From an uncultured Pseudomonadota bacterium (GTDB lineage: Bacteria; Pseudomonadota; Gammaproteobacteria; Steroidobacterales; Steroidobacteraceae): DNA of 64,000 nucleotides. Where the stretch lies: positions 62,001-126,000 of the forward strand of contig CAIRLC010000011.1 of the NCBI GenBank assembly GCA_903879335.1. The letters run 5' to 3'. Position numbers and translations under genes: made by a program. Shown piece by piece: positions 53,089 through 62,055 of the stretch (position 1 is its first letter; every line of letters starts with the position of its first letter). Under the pieces are notes generated by a model, which did no database searches, was not told where the DNA came from, and saw nothing but the letters and a program-made list of their open reading frames with translations.

Positions 53089-53922
53089 ATGACTGAACGC
53101 ACAGAAGCCGATACCGTCGCCGTGACCGTGAAAGATGGCATTGCTTGGGTCCGATTCAATAGACCTGAGAAGCGAAATTGCATGAGCCCGAAGCTCAACC
53201 GTCAGATGTTGCGCGTGCTCACCGATCTCGAATTCCGTGATGACGTCGGCGTCGTTGTCCTCAGCGGCGAAGGCACCGCTTGGTCTGCGGGTATGGATCT
53301 CAAAGAATACTTCCGGGATACGGAGGCGCTTGGATTACCCGGCATTCGCCAATCACAACGTGAAGCCTATGCGTGGTGGGAACGCCTGCGCTGGTTCCAA
53401 AAAGTCACGATCGCGATGGTGAACGGTTGGTGCTTCGGCGGTGGTTACGGTCCGCTGTATTCGTGCGACCTTGCCTTCTGCGCTGACGAGGCGGAATTCG
53501 GCCTATCGGAAATCAACTGGGGCATTTTGCCGGGTGGCGGCGCGACCAAGGTGGCCGTCGAACTCATGCCTATGCGCAAAGCGATGTATCACGCGCTGAT
53601 GGGTGAAAACTTGACCGGTAAGCAAGCTGAGGCCGCGGGTCTCGTGAATGAATCACACCCGGTCGCCGCGCTAGAGGCACGCGTCAACGAGGTGGCGCAG
53701 AAATTATTGAAGAAGAATCTAGATACCCTCAAGGCTACCAAGGATGCCGTCCGTCGCGTGCGTGAGATGACCTATGACAATGCTGAGGACTATCTCATCC
53801 GCGCACAGGAAGCGCTGAACTTCCATGACAAGTCTGACGGACGCCACATCGGCATGAAGCAGTTCCTCGATGAGAAGTCTTACAAGCCTGGATTGGGTGA
53901 GTACGATAAGAAAAAGTCCTAA
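53089..53922 (+). CDS. p-Hydroxycinnamoyl-CoA hydratase/lyase
   Basis: This 277-aa crotonase has the features of feruloyl-CoA hydratase-lyase (Ech/HCHL/FerB): RPEKRNCMSPKLNR, WSAGMDLKEYF, TIAMVNGWCFGGGYGPLYSCDLA and FGLSEINWGILPGG, with E141 matching the catalytic E143 of the Pseudomonas enzyme, and the C-terminal GMKQFLDEKSYKPGL. It hydrates a hydroxycinnamoyl-CoA and splits it to an aromatic aldehyde and acetyl-CoA. The residue matching Ser123 of that enzyme is Gly121, a possible specificity change. GGAG precedes the ATG. A CoA ligase follows 35 nt downstream. Confidence 0.9.
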   Translation: MTERTEADTVAVTVKDGIAWVRFNRPEKRNCMSPKLNRQMLRVLTDLEFRDDVGVVVLSGEGTAWSAGMDLKEYFRDTEALGLPGIRQSQREAYAWWERLRWFQKVTIAMVNGWCFGGGYGPLYSCDLAFCADEAEFGLSEINWGILPGGGATKVAVELMPMRKAMYHALMGENLTGKQAEAAGLVNESHPVAALEARVNEVAQKLLKKNLDTLKATKDAVRRVREMTYDNAEDYLIRAQEALNFHDKSDGRHIGMKQFLDEKSYKPGLGEYDKKKS

Positions 53923-53957
53923 GCACATAACGTCGATCCACGCTGGAGCCATTGCTG

Positions 53958-55457
53958 ATGCCGTTGATTGATGCGGTCGCAACTCACGCTCGTTCACATC
54001 CCAATCAGCCGGCGCTGTGGGACCTTGAATCGGAGCGGCAATGGACTTACGCCGCGCTCGATGCCACGGTTGATCGTCTCGCCGCATGGTTGAGCGATCA
54101 TCTGGGCGCGGGTAGCGGCTCGCGTGTGGCGACACTCGCTAAAAACTGTGGCGAGATCGTCGCGCTACAGCTGGCCTGCGTGCGTGCCGGTGCGATCTTC
54201 GTTCCGCTCAACTGGCGCCTAGCCGCGGCAGAAATAACAGCGCTGGCGCACGATGCGGCGCCTGTGCTGTTATTTAAAGATGACGATTTTGAGGCCCCCG
54301 CGGCGATTCCTGAAGTGCTGCCGATTAGCGTGACGCTGACGCTCGGCCACGACGGATCAAAGCCCCCAGCGCAGGCTCGTCGACCATTTGAGGCCACGAG
54401 CACCTTGTTGTATTCCTCCGGCACCAGCGGACGCCCGAAGGGCATCATGCTGTCTGAGTCGAACGTTTTTTGGGGTTGTGTCAATTTCATTTATGGCTGT
54501 GCAGTCACGCGTACGAGTGTTTTTTTGTGTGATATGCCGCTGTTTCATACTGCAGGCCTGATGGCTGCGACGCGAGTCCCGCTCCAAGCCGGTGCATGCG
54601 TGCTGCTGACGAAAGGGTTTGATCCAACAAGAACGCTGCACCGGCTCGCCAATCCTGAATTGCGCGTCAGTCATTACTTTTCGGTCCCACAAATGGCGGC
54701 TCGGCTTTGGAACGAGCCGGGCTTTCAACCTCAGTCTCTGCGCCACATCGTTGCGTGGGCCATCGGCGGGGCGCCTAACCCAAAAGCGCAAAGCGAGCGA
54801 TTTGTGAACGCAGGCATTCGCATCTCCGAAGGCTTCGGGATGTCGGAGACGGGCTCTAACTTCGGCATGCCGACCCAAGATATTGATGTCCTGCGCCGCA
54901 AAGCGGGAAGCTCTGGACTGCCGTTCATGGCCATCGAAGCTAAAATTGTCGATGAAGAGGGTCACGATGTGGCGGCTGGCGAAGTCGGCGAGCTCTTGCT
55001 GCGCGGACCTTCCATCACGACGGGCTATTGGAATCAACCGGAGACCACGGCGAAGGCGTTTCGTGACGGCTGGTTCTGCACCGGAGATGCCGCGCGCAGC
55101 GATGAAGACGGCTTCTACTACATCGTGGATCGGCGCAAGGATATGTATATCTCAGGTGGCGAAAACGTCTACCCCGCAGAAGTTGAAGCAACCATTGCCG
55201 AAGTCACCGCGGTTGCGGAATGCGCCATTGTTGGCGTTCCCGACGAACAGTGGGGTGAAGTGGGTCGAGCTTATATTGTGCCGGTCGCCGGCGCGACGTT
55301 GACACCAGACACCATTCGCGAACATTGCTTGGCCCGACTGGCGAAATACAAAATTCCGAAAAGTATCGTCGTAACCGACACATTGCCGAGGACGGCGTCG
55401 GGCAAAGTCCAAAAGCACATCCTTCGTCAGCGGGCTTTGGACGAACTGTCCGGCTAA
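53958..55457 (+). CDS. Hydroxycinnamate-type CoA ligase
   Basis: This 499-aa acyl-adenylate enzyme has LLYSSGTSGRPKG (ATP loop), GMSETGSNFG, YIVDRRKDMYISGGENVYP and PRTASGKVQK, whose lysine catalyses adenylation. It is paired with a hydroxycinnamoyl-CoA hydratase-lyase, so it most likely activates ferulate or a substituted cinnamate. ATG 53958 has GGAG upstream; the TTG six bases earlier is less likely. A MarR gene on the other strand ends 28 nt after its stop. Confidence 0.88.
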   Translation: MPLIDAVATHARSHPNQPALWDLESERQWTYAALDATVDRLAAWLSDHLGAGSGSRVATLAKNCGEIVALQLACVRAGAIFVPLNWRLAAAEITALAHDAAPVLLFKDDDFEAPAAIPEVLPISVTLTLGHDGSKPPAQARRPFEATSTLLYSSGTSGRPKGIMLSESNVFWGCVNFIYGCAVTRTSVFLCDMPLFHTAGLMAATRVPLQAGACVLLTKGFDPTRTLHRLANPELRVSHYFSVPQMAARLWNEPGFQPQSLRHIVAWAIGGAPNPKAQSERFVNAGIRISEGFGMSETGSNFGMPTQDIDVLRRKAGSSGLPFMAIEAKIVDEEGHDVAAGEVGELLLRGPSITTGYWNQPETTAKAFRDGWFCTGDAARSDEDGFYYIVDRRKDMYISGGENVYPAEVEATIAEVTAVAECAIVGVPDEQWGEVGRAYIVPVAGATLTPDTIREHCLARLAKYKIPKSIVVTDTLPRTASGKVQKHILRQRALDELSG

Positions 55458-55484
55458 TAATCCTTTCAGCCCGCGCTGCGAAGT

Positions 55485-55973
55485 TCAATCCGTCGGAAAC
55501 CAGCCGTGGATCCGAGACAGCAGCTCAATCAATGTCGACACTTCGGCATCTGAGAAGCGTGACTTCAGCCACTCTTCGTGTTGATTGATCAGCGCCTTGG
55601 CTGAGGAGAGCACCTGGTTCCCGTCATCGGTCAAATAGAGCGCGTGTTTTCGACCATCATTCGGCGAGGGCTGCCGTTCCAGCAAGTTTCGCGCTTCCAG
55701 TCGATTCACCACCGCCATGGTCGTTGCCCGATCCATGCGCATCCGTCGGGCTAAATCGCTTTGAGCAATCTGGGGATGATCGCCGACTAACCACAACATA
55801 GAGACTTGTTTCTGGGTCAAATCCAGCGAGGTAAACGCTTCAGTAAAATGCCGATAGACAGCACCCTGTGCGAGTCGGATGTGAAATCCTACGATGTTGC
55901 GGATTTCGCCGAGGTCTTCATCCCCGGGACGAATCGGTTCCGGCGTTGCGAGGATTTTCTTCTTACGTGCCAT
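55485..55973 (-). CDS. MarR-family transcriptional regulator
   Basis: This 162-aa protein has a lysine-rich N terminus (MARKKKILATPEP), a MarR helix-turn-helix (LTQKQVSMLWLVGDHPQIAQSDLARRMRMDRATTMAVVNRLEARNLLER) and the wing NDGRKHALYLTDDG. It is divergent from the second stilbene-cleavage-type oxygenase and shares a 65-nt intergenic region that contains a TTGTTAGTG half-motif, a classic setting for autoregulation and control of that operon. Confidence 0.88.
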   Translation of the reverse strand: MARKKKILATPEPIRPGDEDLGEIRNIVGFHIRLAQGAVYRHFTEAFTSLDLTQKQVSMLWLVGDHPQIAQSDLARRMRMDRATTMAVVNRLEARNLLERQPSPNDGRKHALYLTDDGNQVLSSAKALINQHEEWLKSRFSDAEVSTLIELLSRIHGWFPTD

Positions 55974-55986
55974 CCGTCTATCCAAG

Positions 55987-56002
55987 CAATATTTGTTAGT
56001 GT
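55987..56002. promoter_or_regulatory. Half-motif between MarR and oxygenase genes
   Basis: CAATATTTGTTAGTGT resembles the shared site (CAAT...TTGTTAGTG); the right half TTGTTAGTG is identical to the one at 40744. It lies 37 nt upstream of the oxygenase GTG and 14 nt upstream of the MarR ATG. Confidence 0.5.
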
Positions 56003-56038
56003 AGCGTACAAAACCAAGTCATCTAGAGGGTGCGGGAC

Positions 56039-57502
56039 GTGGCTAACTATCCAAAATCCATGAGCTTCACGGGCTTTAATACGCCGTCGAGGGTTGAAGC
56101 CGACAGCTTGAATCTCGTTCACGAGGGTACCATCCCGGAAGGTCTGAATGGAGCCTTCTACCGCGTCCAGCCAGATCCTCAATTTTCCCCGCGACTCGGT
56201 GACGACATCGCATTCAACGGTGACGGGATGATCACCCGCTTCCATATCCATGATGGTCAATGTGATTTTCGCCAGCGTTGGGCACAAACCGATAAGTGGA
56301 AATTAGAAAGCGCCGCCGGTAAGGCGCTGTTCGGTGCGTACCGCAATCCACTCACGGATGACGAGAGCGTCGCCGGCAAAATTCGCGGCACGGCCAACAC
56401 CAACGCATGGATTTACGGCGGCAAGCTCTATGCGCTGAAGGAAGATTCTCCGGCGCTCGTGATGGATCCAGTGTCCATGCAGACCGAAGGGTACACGTGG
56501 TTCAACGGAAAAATGACCGGCCAGACCTTCACGGCACACCCGAAGGTCGATCCTAGAACGGGCAACATGATCGCTTTCGGTTACGCCTCCTCTGGTCTAT
56601 GCACTGATGATTGCACGTACTATGAGATAAATTCCGATGGCGAATTGATACGCGAATTGTGGTTCAAGGCGCCTTACTACTGCATGATGCACGACTTCGC
56701 GATTACCGAAGATTACGCGTTGTTCCATATCGTGCCGTCTATTGGCAGCTGGGAACGATTACGTAAGGGACTGCCGCACTTCGGTTTTGACACAACACTG
56801 CCGGTCTACTTTGGTATGCTCCCCCGTCGTGCCGGAGCGACAGCCGAGGATATTCGCTGGTTCATACGCGATAATTGTTTCGCCAGCCACGTCCTGAACG
56901 CTTATCAGGAAGGGTCGAAGATTCACTTCGACATACCAGAAGCGAAGAACAACATGTTCCCGTTCTTCCCGGACGTTCATGGCGCACCCTTCAACGGTCG
57001 CGAGGCGATGAGCTATCTGACACGTTGGACCTTTGACATGGATTCAAGCAGTGACTCATTTTCGAGCGTCACGCGCTTAACACAGACCGCAGCCGAGTTC
57101 CCTCGCATCGATGATCGATACACCGGTTTGCCATATCGGTACGGTTGGCTGCTCGAAATGGACATGCAACGCCCGGTAGATCTGCGCGGTGGTAGCGCCG
57201 GCGGCTTGCTGATGAATTGCCTGTTTCTTAAAGATATGGTCACGGGCGCCGAGCAGCATTGGTGGTGTGGTCCTGTATCGAGCCTGCAAGAGCCCTGCTT
57301 TATTCCGCGCCACAAGACGGCAGCCGAAGGCGATGGATGGATTATTCAGTTGTGCAATCGCCTCGACGAGCATCGAACTGATCTCTTGATCTTCGATGCA
57401 CTCGACATTGAGAAGGGACCGATTGCGACGATCAATGTGCCGGTGCGCATGCGTTTTGGCTTACATGGGAATTGGGCCGACGCAGATACCATTGGCCTCT
57501 AA
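56039..57502 (+). CDS. Lignostilbene-alpha,beta-dioxygenase-type carotenoid oxygenase (paralogue 2)
   Basis: This 487-aa protein matches lignostilbene dioxygenases residue for residue at key places. Counting from GTG 56039, F59, Y101 and K134, the phenol-binding set described for LsdA, and iron ligands H167 and H218 keep the same numbers; the others are H284 and H476. It should cleave the central double bond of 4-hydroxystilbenes to two aldehydes. AGAGGG lies before GTG 56039, and homology with paralogue 1 supports this over GTG 56030. A DUF3237 gene follows after 3 nt; a MarR gene is divergent. Confidence 0.92.
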   Translation: MANYPKSMSFTGFNTPSRVEADSLNLVHEGTIPEGLNGAFYRVQPDPQFSPRLGDDIAFNGDGMITRFHIHDGQCDFRQRWAQTDKWKLESAAGKALFGAYRNPLTDDESVAGKIRGTANTNAWIYGGKLYALKEDSPALVMDPVSMQTEGYTWFNGKMTGQTFTAHPKVDPRTGNMIAFGYASSGLCTDDCTYYEINSDGELIRELWFKAPYYCMMHDFAITEDYALFHIVPSIGSWERLRKGLPHFGFDTTLPVYFGMLPRRAGATAEDIRWFIRDNCFASHVLNAYQEGSKIHFDIPEAKNNMFPFFPDVHGAPFNGREAMSYLTRWTFDMDSSSDSFSSVTRLTQTAAEFPRIDDRYTGLPYRYGWLLEMDMQRPVDLRGGSAGGLLMNCLFLKDMVTGAEQHWWCGPVSSLQEPCFIPRHKTAAEGDGWIIQLCNRLDEHRTDLLIFDALDIEKGPIATINVPVRMRFGLHGNWADADTIGL

Positions 57503-57505
57503 GCC

Positions 57506-57967
57506 ATGATCAAACCGGATCTTGAGTTTGTCTACGAGGCGACTGGGCAATTAGAGGCGCCGATCCCTATCGGCGCGACCGCGGACGGCGTAAGACGCAT
57601 CATTCCAATTTTGGCCGGCGGCTCGGTCGAGGGGCCCAAGATCCGCGGCGCATTGCTGGGCAACGCCGCGGACTGGCAATTGACCCGTCCCGACGGCGTG
57701 ACAGTCGCTGATGCGATGTATGCGTTGCGTACCGATGACGGGGTCATCATCCAGATTCGCAATCGCGGCCTGCGCCACGGACCACCCGACGTGATGAAGC
57801 GCTTGGTCGCTGGGGAGACGGTAGACCCGGCGGAGTACTACTTCAGGACAGTGCCTGAATTCATTGCTCCCGCCGGGCCCTATGACTGGCTGAATCGCAG
57901 CATCTTCATCTGTTCGGGCGCTCGCTACGCCAGCAGTATTCGTTTGTGGGTGTGGCGCGTGCTCTAA
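57506..57967 (+). CDS. DUF3237 family protein (second copy)
   Basis: This 153-aa DUF3237 protein shows LEFVYEATGQLEAPIPIG, GGSVEGPKIRGALLG, YALRTDDGVIIQIRNRG and YYFRTVPEFIAPAGPYDWLNRSIFI. It begins 3 nt after the stilbene-oxygenase gene, clearly cotranscribed. A decarboxylase making the stilbene that the oxygenase then cleaves would fit the PhcF/PhcG precedent. It converges with the next MFS gene with a 4-nt overlap. Confidence 0.83.
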   Translation: MIKPDLEFVYEATGQLEAPIPIGATADGVRRIIPILAGGSVEGPKIRGALLGNAADWQLTRPDGVTVADAMYALRTDDGVIIQIRNRGLRHGPPDVMKRLVAGETVDPAEYYFRTVPEFIAPAGPYDWLNRSIFICSGARYASSIRLWVWRVL

Positions 57968-59568
57968 ACAGGCTCACCAGCCGCTTGTGCCCGGGCGAGC
58001 AATGAGGCCTCGTCACGCTTCACACGCAATGCCAACAACACCAGCATGGCCACAATGGCTGGAGCAACCCAATTGATCGACAAGATGGCATAAGCCAAAT
58101 TCCCGCCGGTCGCGTCGGACACCATGCCGACCATAAAGGGGCCGATGCCGAGCCCAAAGATCGTCGACAGGATCACGTAGGTGCTGCTCGTGATACCGCG
58201 CATTCTCGGCAGAACCTGATCAAACATGATCGCGTAGAGCGGCGGCAGCCAGCCGGTCAGCACGACGCTGTAGACGACGAAGCGCGTGTAAAACTCACTT
58301 GGAGATTGGGCGCTGTAAACCCAGAAGGCGATCAATGGCGATAAGCCCAGTGATACCAAGGTGACCCATGCGCGACCCGCGCCTGGGAGTCGTGCGTGCA
58401 GCTTATCCGACAGAGGCCCGGCAATCATGGGGCCGATGATGCCGATCACCGCCGATAGCAAACCGAACTGCAAACCGGTCGTGGCTGGGGATAAGTGAAA
58501 GGTCTTCATCAGGAAGGACGGCGTGAAGCCCATGATTCCGTAATTGATCATGGTCTGCAGCGACCCGATGGCCATACATAGGATCAGGGACGGCGACGTG
58601 GTCAACACCGCATGCGTCACGGGATCAGTCAATCGCAAGGTCTGATACAGATTGAAGACCACCGCCACACCAAATGCAACGACTCCCCATTGCAAGGCAT
58701 GGGGATTGATCTGCCATGAACCGATGTGCAGGAATGGCCGCGGAGATAGAGCCGACGTCCAGGTGGTCAGCGCCATGGCTAACGCAATAATCAACGCCAT
58801 CACAGAAAGATTGGCCAACCACTGGCGCGTTTTGGCTCGACGAACCACGAGCGCAAACCAGTTGCTGACGGGGGTGACGGAGGCCAACAGCCGCAAGCTC
58901 TCCATGAAGGGCCGCTCGAAGGTCTTTGAGGCGATGCCGTCTAATCGCCCGCGTACCGGCTCCGGCAATCGGAAGAGGAGCGCGCTCACCACAAAGCCCG
59001 GGATCGCAGCCAGCACGAAGGCGAACTGCCAACCGTGCAAGCCCAGTGGCGCGCTGTCGCTGGAGTAGAGGTGATCCCACCAATCGGCGGCCACGCCGCC
59101 GAGCACCGAGGAGCCACCTAAGCCCAAGGCAATCGCAGCCGCAATGACGGCCATGGCAAAACCGCGCTTAGGCTTTGGGTAGTGGTCGAACACCAACGAG
59201 GTTCCACCGGGTCCAGCGACACCCTCACCGATACCGACGCCCAGTCGTGACAGGGCCAACACGGAAAAGCCGTGGGCCATGCCAGCCAACGCGGTCGCCA
59301 CCGACCAGAAGGCAAGCGCAATGCTCAACAACCGCGTACGGATCCATGTATCCGCGAGGCGTCCCAAGGGGAGTGAGAACAGCGCATAGAAAAGAGCGAA
59401 GACGGTGCCGTAGAGCAAACCCATCTCAGCATCACCAATGAGCAGGTCCTTCTTGATGCGCGGGGCCAATATCGCGAGGATATTTCGGTCGAGCAGGCTG
59501 AGCGCATTGGTCAGTGCCACTAAGGTGAGCGCGTAACCGGCACTGGTCGAGAGTGTTTTTCGATTCAT
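57964..59568 (-). CDS. MFS transporter (last gene of ligW operon)
   Basis: This 534-aa MFS protein has NALSLLDRNILAILAPRIKKDLLIGDAEMGLLYGTVFALFYALFSLPLGRLADTWIRTR at the start, the pattern of spinster-like and aromatic-acid transporters. ATG 59568 overlaps the LigW stop (ATGA). It probably moves an aromatic acid across the inner membrane. A second MFS gene heads the same operon at 63417, so uptake and release or two substrates may be involved. Confidence 0.87.
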   Translation of the reverse strand: MNRKTLSTSAGYALTLVALTNALSLLDRNILAILAPRIKKDLLIGDAEMGLLYGTVFALFYALFSLPLGRLADTWIRTRLLSIALAFWSVATALAGMAHGFSVLALSRLGVGIGEGVAGPGGTSLVFDHYPKPKRGFAMAVIAAAIALGLGGSSVLGGVAADWWDHLYSSDSAPLGLHGWQFAFVLAAIPGFVVSALLFRLPEPVRGRLDGIASKTFERPFMESLRLLASVTPVSNWFALVVRRAKTRQWLANLSVMALIIALAMALTTWTSALSPRPFLHIGSWQINPHALQWGVVAFGVAVVFNLYQTLRLTDPVTHAVLTTSPSLILCMAIGSLQTMINYGIMGFTPSFLMKTFHLSPATTGLQFGLLSAVIGIIGPMIAGPLSDKLHARLPGAGRAWVTLVSLGLSPLIAFWVYSAQSPSEFYTRFVVYSVVLTGWLPPLYAIMFDQVLPRMRGITSSTYVILSTIFGLGIGPFMVGMVSDATGGNLAYAILSINWVAPAIVAMLVLLALRVKRDEASLLARAQAAGEPV

Positions 59569-60620
59569 AGGCGCAACCACCGCTCTGCATTGGTTTGCAT
59601 CAGCTTCTTCTTGGTGCTCAAGGGCACGTCGAGCAGATCGTGGACGCGTACCTCATCGGGTTCAAACTGATAGGGATAGTCCATCGCATACAAGACGCGA
59701 TCCTCGCCGATGACCTGCTGTAAAAAGCGGATCGCGGGTGCCCATGCCATGCCGCTGGTCGTGACGAGCACGTTGGACTGCAGGTAGCCCAAAATCGTCT
59801 TGTTGAGGGGCTTCATATGGGCATAGCGCTTGGAGCGCACGCCCGCCTGATGCATGTAATCCAAGCGGTAGGCCCAGTATGGCAAGGCTTCACCTGCATG
59901 GCCCACCATAATCTGCAGATCGGGGTAACGATCGAAGATCCCGGTGGTGATCAGTTTCAACAAATGCATCCCCGTTTCGACGCCGAAGCCGAAAATGGCA
60001 CCGTCCAAACCTGCTTCTAACATCGGTCCGATCATGGCATCCGGCGGCGTGGACGGGTGGATGTACAAGGGTTGACCGGTATCGGCCAAGGCACGAAAAA
60101 TGGGATCAAATTTAGGCAGGTCTAGATACTCGCCTTGTGTGTGACTGTTGATCTGGACGCCCTTGAAGCCTAGTTCGCGTGCACCGCGGCGTATTTCTTG
60201 CGCTGACCAGTCCGGGTCTTGGGGCGCGACAGTCGTCATACCGACGTAGCGGGTGGGATTGGCCTTGCAATGCTCGGCGAGGTAATCGTTCGCCCGTTGG
60301 GCGACGCCTTTGGCCTCCTCAAGATCCAGCATCGGCTGCGCGCCGGGAGCGGTCAGCGCCAAAATAGCGCGATCGATACCAGTCTCATCCATGTGCTGTA
60401 AGCGCGTGGGACCGAGATCCATCAAGCGCTCGAGCACCTGCGTCGCGCGGGCCGAAGGACTCGTGCCGTAAAAACCCCAGAGGGATTGCATGCCGCGATC
60501 GGCCGTACCATCCCGCACCATGCGCAAATAGATATCAACTTGCTCGCGAGTCGCAAACGCTTCTTCAGTGGCGATGCGCAGATAGCCTCGATCACCACCG
60601 GTTTTGAGTTCATGAGTCAT
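59565..60620 (-). CDS. ligW: 5-Carboxyvanillate decarboxylase
   Basis: This 351-aa amidohydrolase-superfamily decarboxylase matches LigW at the functional positions as I recall them: metal ligands E19, H188, H241 and D314, and substrate-binding R58, T90, F212 and R252, all at the same numbers. TEEAFATREQVDIYLRM, QINSHTQGEYLD and VLYAMDYPYQFEPDEVR are typical blocks. The reaction is 5-carboxyvanillate to vanillate plus CO2, with a Mn ion. It lies 3 nt after an aldehyde dehydrogenase gene, which could make its substrate from 5-carboxyvanillin. Confidence 0.93.
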   Translation of the reverse strand: MTHELKTGGDRGYLRIATEEAFATREQVDIYLRMVRDGTADRGMQSLWGFYGTSPSARATQVLERLMDLGPTRLQHMDETGIDRAILALTAPGAQPMLDLEEAKGVAQRANDYLAEHCKANPTRYVGMTTVAPQDPDWSAQEIRRGARELGFKGVQINSHTQGEYLDLPKFDPIFRALADTGQPLYIHPSTPPDAMIGPMLEAGLDGAIFGFGVETGMHLLKLITTGIFDRYPDLQIMVGHAGEALPYWAYRLDYMHQAGVRSKRYAHMKPLNKTILGYLQSNVLVTTSGMAWAPAIRFLQQVIGEDRVLYAMDYPYQFEPDEVRVHDLLDVPLSTKKKLMQTNAERWLRL

Positions 60621-60623
60621 GCT

Positions 60624-62051
60624 TCACCCTTCGTGAACGGTCTTGACCACCAAACACGCCATCAAGCCTTCAGGGCCATCTTCATGACCGTGACCGGACC
60701 ACTTCACACCACCAAAGGGCGCATCGGCACCCGCCATGATCGTCGTATTGATGCAGAACATGCCTGCTTCGACTTCACGAGCGAGTCGTTTCTGTCGTCG
60801 GGAATCTTGGGTCCAGCTATAGGCGGCCAATCCATAGGGCAGACGATTGGCTTCAGCAATCATCTCCTCCTCCGTGTCATACCCATTGATGAGTGCCACG
60901 GGACCGAATGGCTCTTCATTCATGATCGCTGTGGTCAAGGGAATCTCGGACAACACTGTCGGCTGATAGAAAAACCCACGGCCATCGATACGCTCACCGC
61001 CAGTGTGCAGACGGGCGCCAGCAGCCACCGCGCCATGAATCAAATGATCAATGGCCGGCGGGCGTCGCGGGTTGGCGAGCGGTCCCATTTGGATGCCCTC
61101 CGCCATTCCGTCGCCCACCTTCAGTTGGGCAGCGCGCTGGGTGAACCCCTTCCTGAATGCATCAAAAATGCCGGACTGGACGATAAACCGAGTAGGCGAC
61201 ACGCACACCTGACCCGCGTTGCGGTATTTTGACGCAACGAGTGCGTCCAACACTTGATCAATCAAGACATCATCAAACACCAGGACGGCGCCGTGTCCAC
61301 CCAGTTCCATCGTGGTTCGCTTGCAGTCATCGGCGGCCAATTTCATCAGGTGCTTGCCGACGACCGTTGAGCCCGTGAAGCTCAGCTTACGAATGATCGG
61401 AGACGCCAACAGATGACGGGACACTTCATCCGGGACACCGAAAACCGCCTGTCCGACTTCTTTGGGCAGACCGGCGTCATGCAAAGCCTGTAAGACCGCC
61501 AGCGCAGACGCCGGCGCTTCCTCTGAAGCCTTAAGGATCACGGAGCAACCTGCCGCAATGGGCGCACCCAGTTTTCGACCAGGGTTGCCGATGGGGAAAT
61601 TCCATGGGGCAAAGGCCGCGACCGGGCCTACCGGTTCATAGGTGACCGTGGAACGCATCCCGTGCGGGCGAACGAGTTGTCGACCGTAGATGCGCTGGCA
61701 TTCACCGGCGTAAAAATTAAATAAATTGACGACCATCATGACTTCGATGCGCGTCTCAGCCAGCGTTTTCCCTTCTTCCATCGTCGCGATGCGGGCAATC
61801 GACTCCTGCCGCTCCACCAATAACCGCGCAGCGCCGGTTAACACGGCAGCACGTTGCTGCGCCGTTGAGTGACGCCAAACCTCAAAGCCCCTCTTCGCGG
61901 TCTGCAGCGCCCGATCCAAATCAGCGGCATCGGCGAGTGGCAAGTCGGCAAGAATTTCACCGGTGGCCGGATTGATCACCGCATGCGAACGACGATGCCC
62001 AACCGGCACACGTTCGCCATCAATCAGCAAATGTAGAGTGGGGTACGTCAT
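60624..62051 (-). CDS. NAD(P)-dependent aldehyde dehydrogenase of the ligW operon
   Basis: This 475-aa enzyme has APWNFPIGNPGRKLGAPIAAGCSVILKASEEAP, FTGSTVVGKHLMK, the glutamate E249 in MELGGHGAV, and the nucleophile C283 in NAGQVCVSPTR. It resembles succinate-semialdehyde and vanillin dehydrogenase-type members. It is sandwiched between an MFS gene (4-nt gap) and ligW (3-nt gap), so oxidation of 5-carboxyvanillin or a related aldehyde is the best inference. Confidence 0.9.
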   Translation of the reverse strand: MTYPTLHLLIDGERVPVGHRRSHAVINPATGEILADLPLADAADLDRALQTAKRGFEVWRHSTAQQRAAVLTGAARLLVERQESIARIATMEEGKTLAETRIEVMMVVNLFNFYAGECQRIYGRQLVRPHGMRSTVTYEPVGPVAAFAPWNFPIGNPGRKLGAPIAAGCSVILKASEEAPASALAVLQALHDAGLPKEVGQAVFGVPDEVSRHLLASPIIRKLSFTGSTVVGKHLMKLAADDCKRTTMELGGHGAVLVFDDVLIDQVLDALVASKYRNAGQVCVSPTRFIVQSGIFDAFRKGFTQRAAQLKVGDGMAEGIQMGPLANPRRPPAIDHLIHGAVAAGARLHTGGERIDGRGFFYQPTVLSEIPLTTAIMNEEPFGPVALINGYDTEEEMIAEANRLPYGLAAYSWTQDSRRQKRLAREVEAGMFCINTTIMAGADAPFGGVKWSGHGHEDGPEGLMACLVVKTVHEG

Positions 62052-62055
62052 AGGG

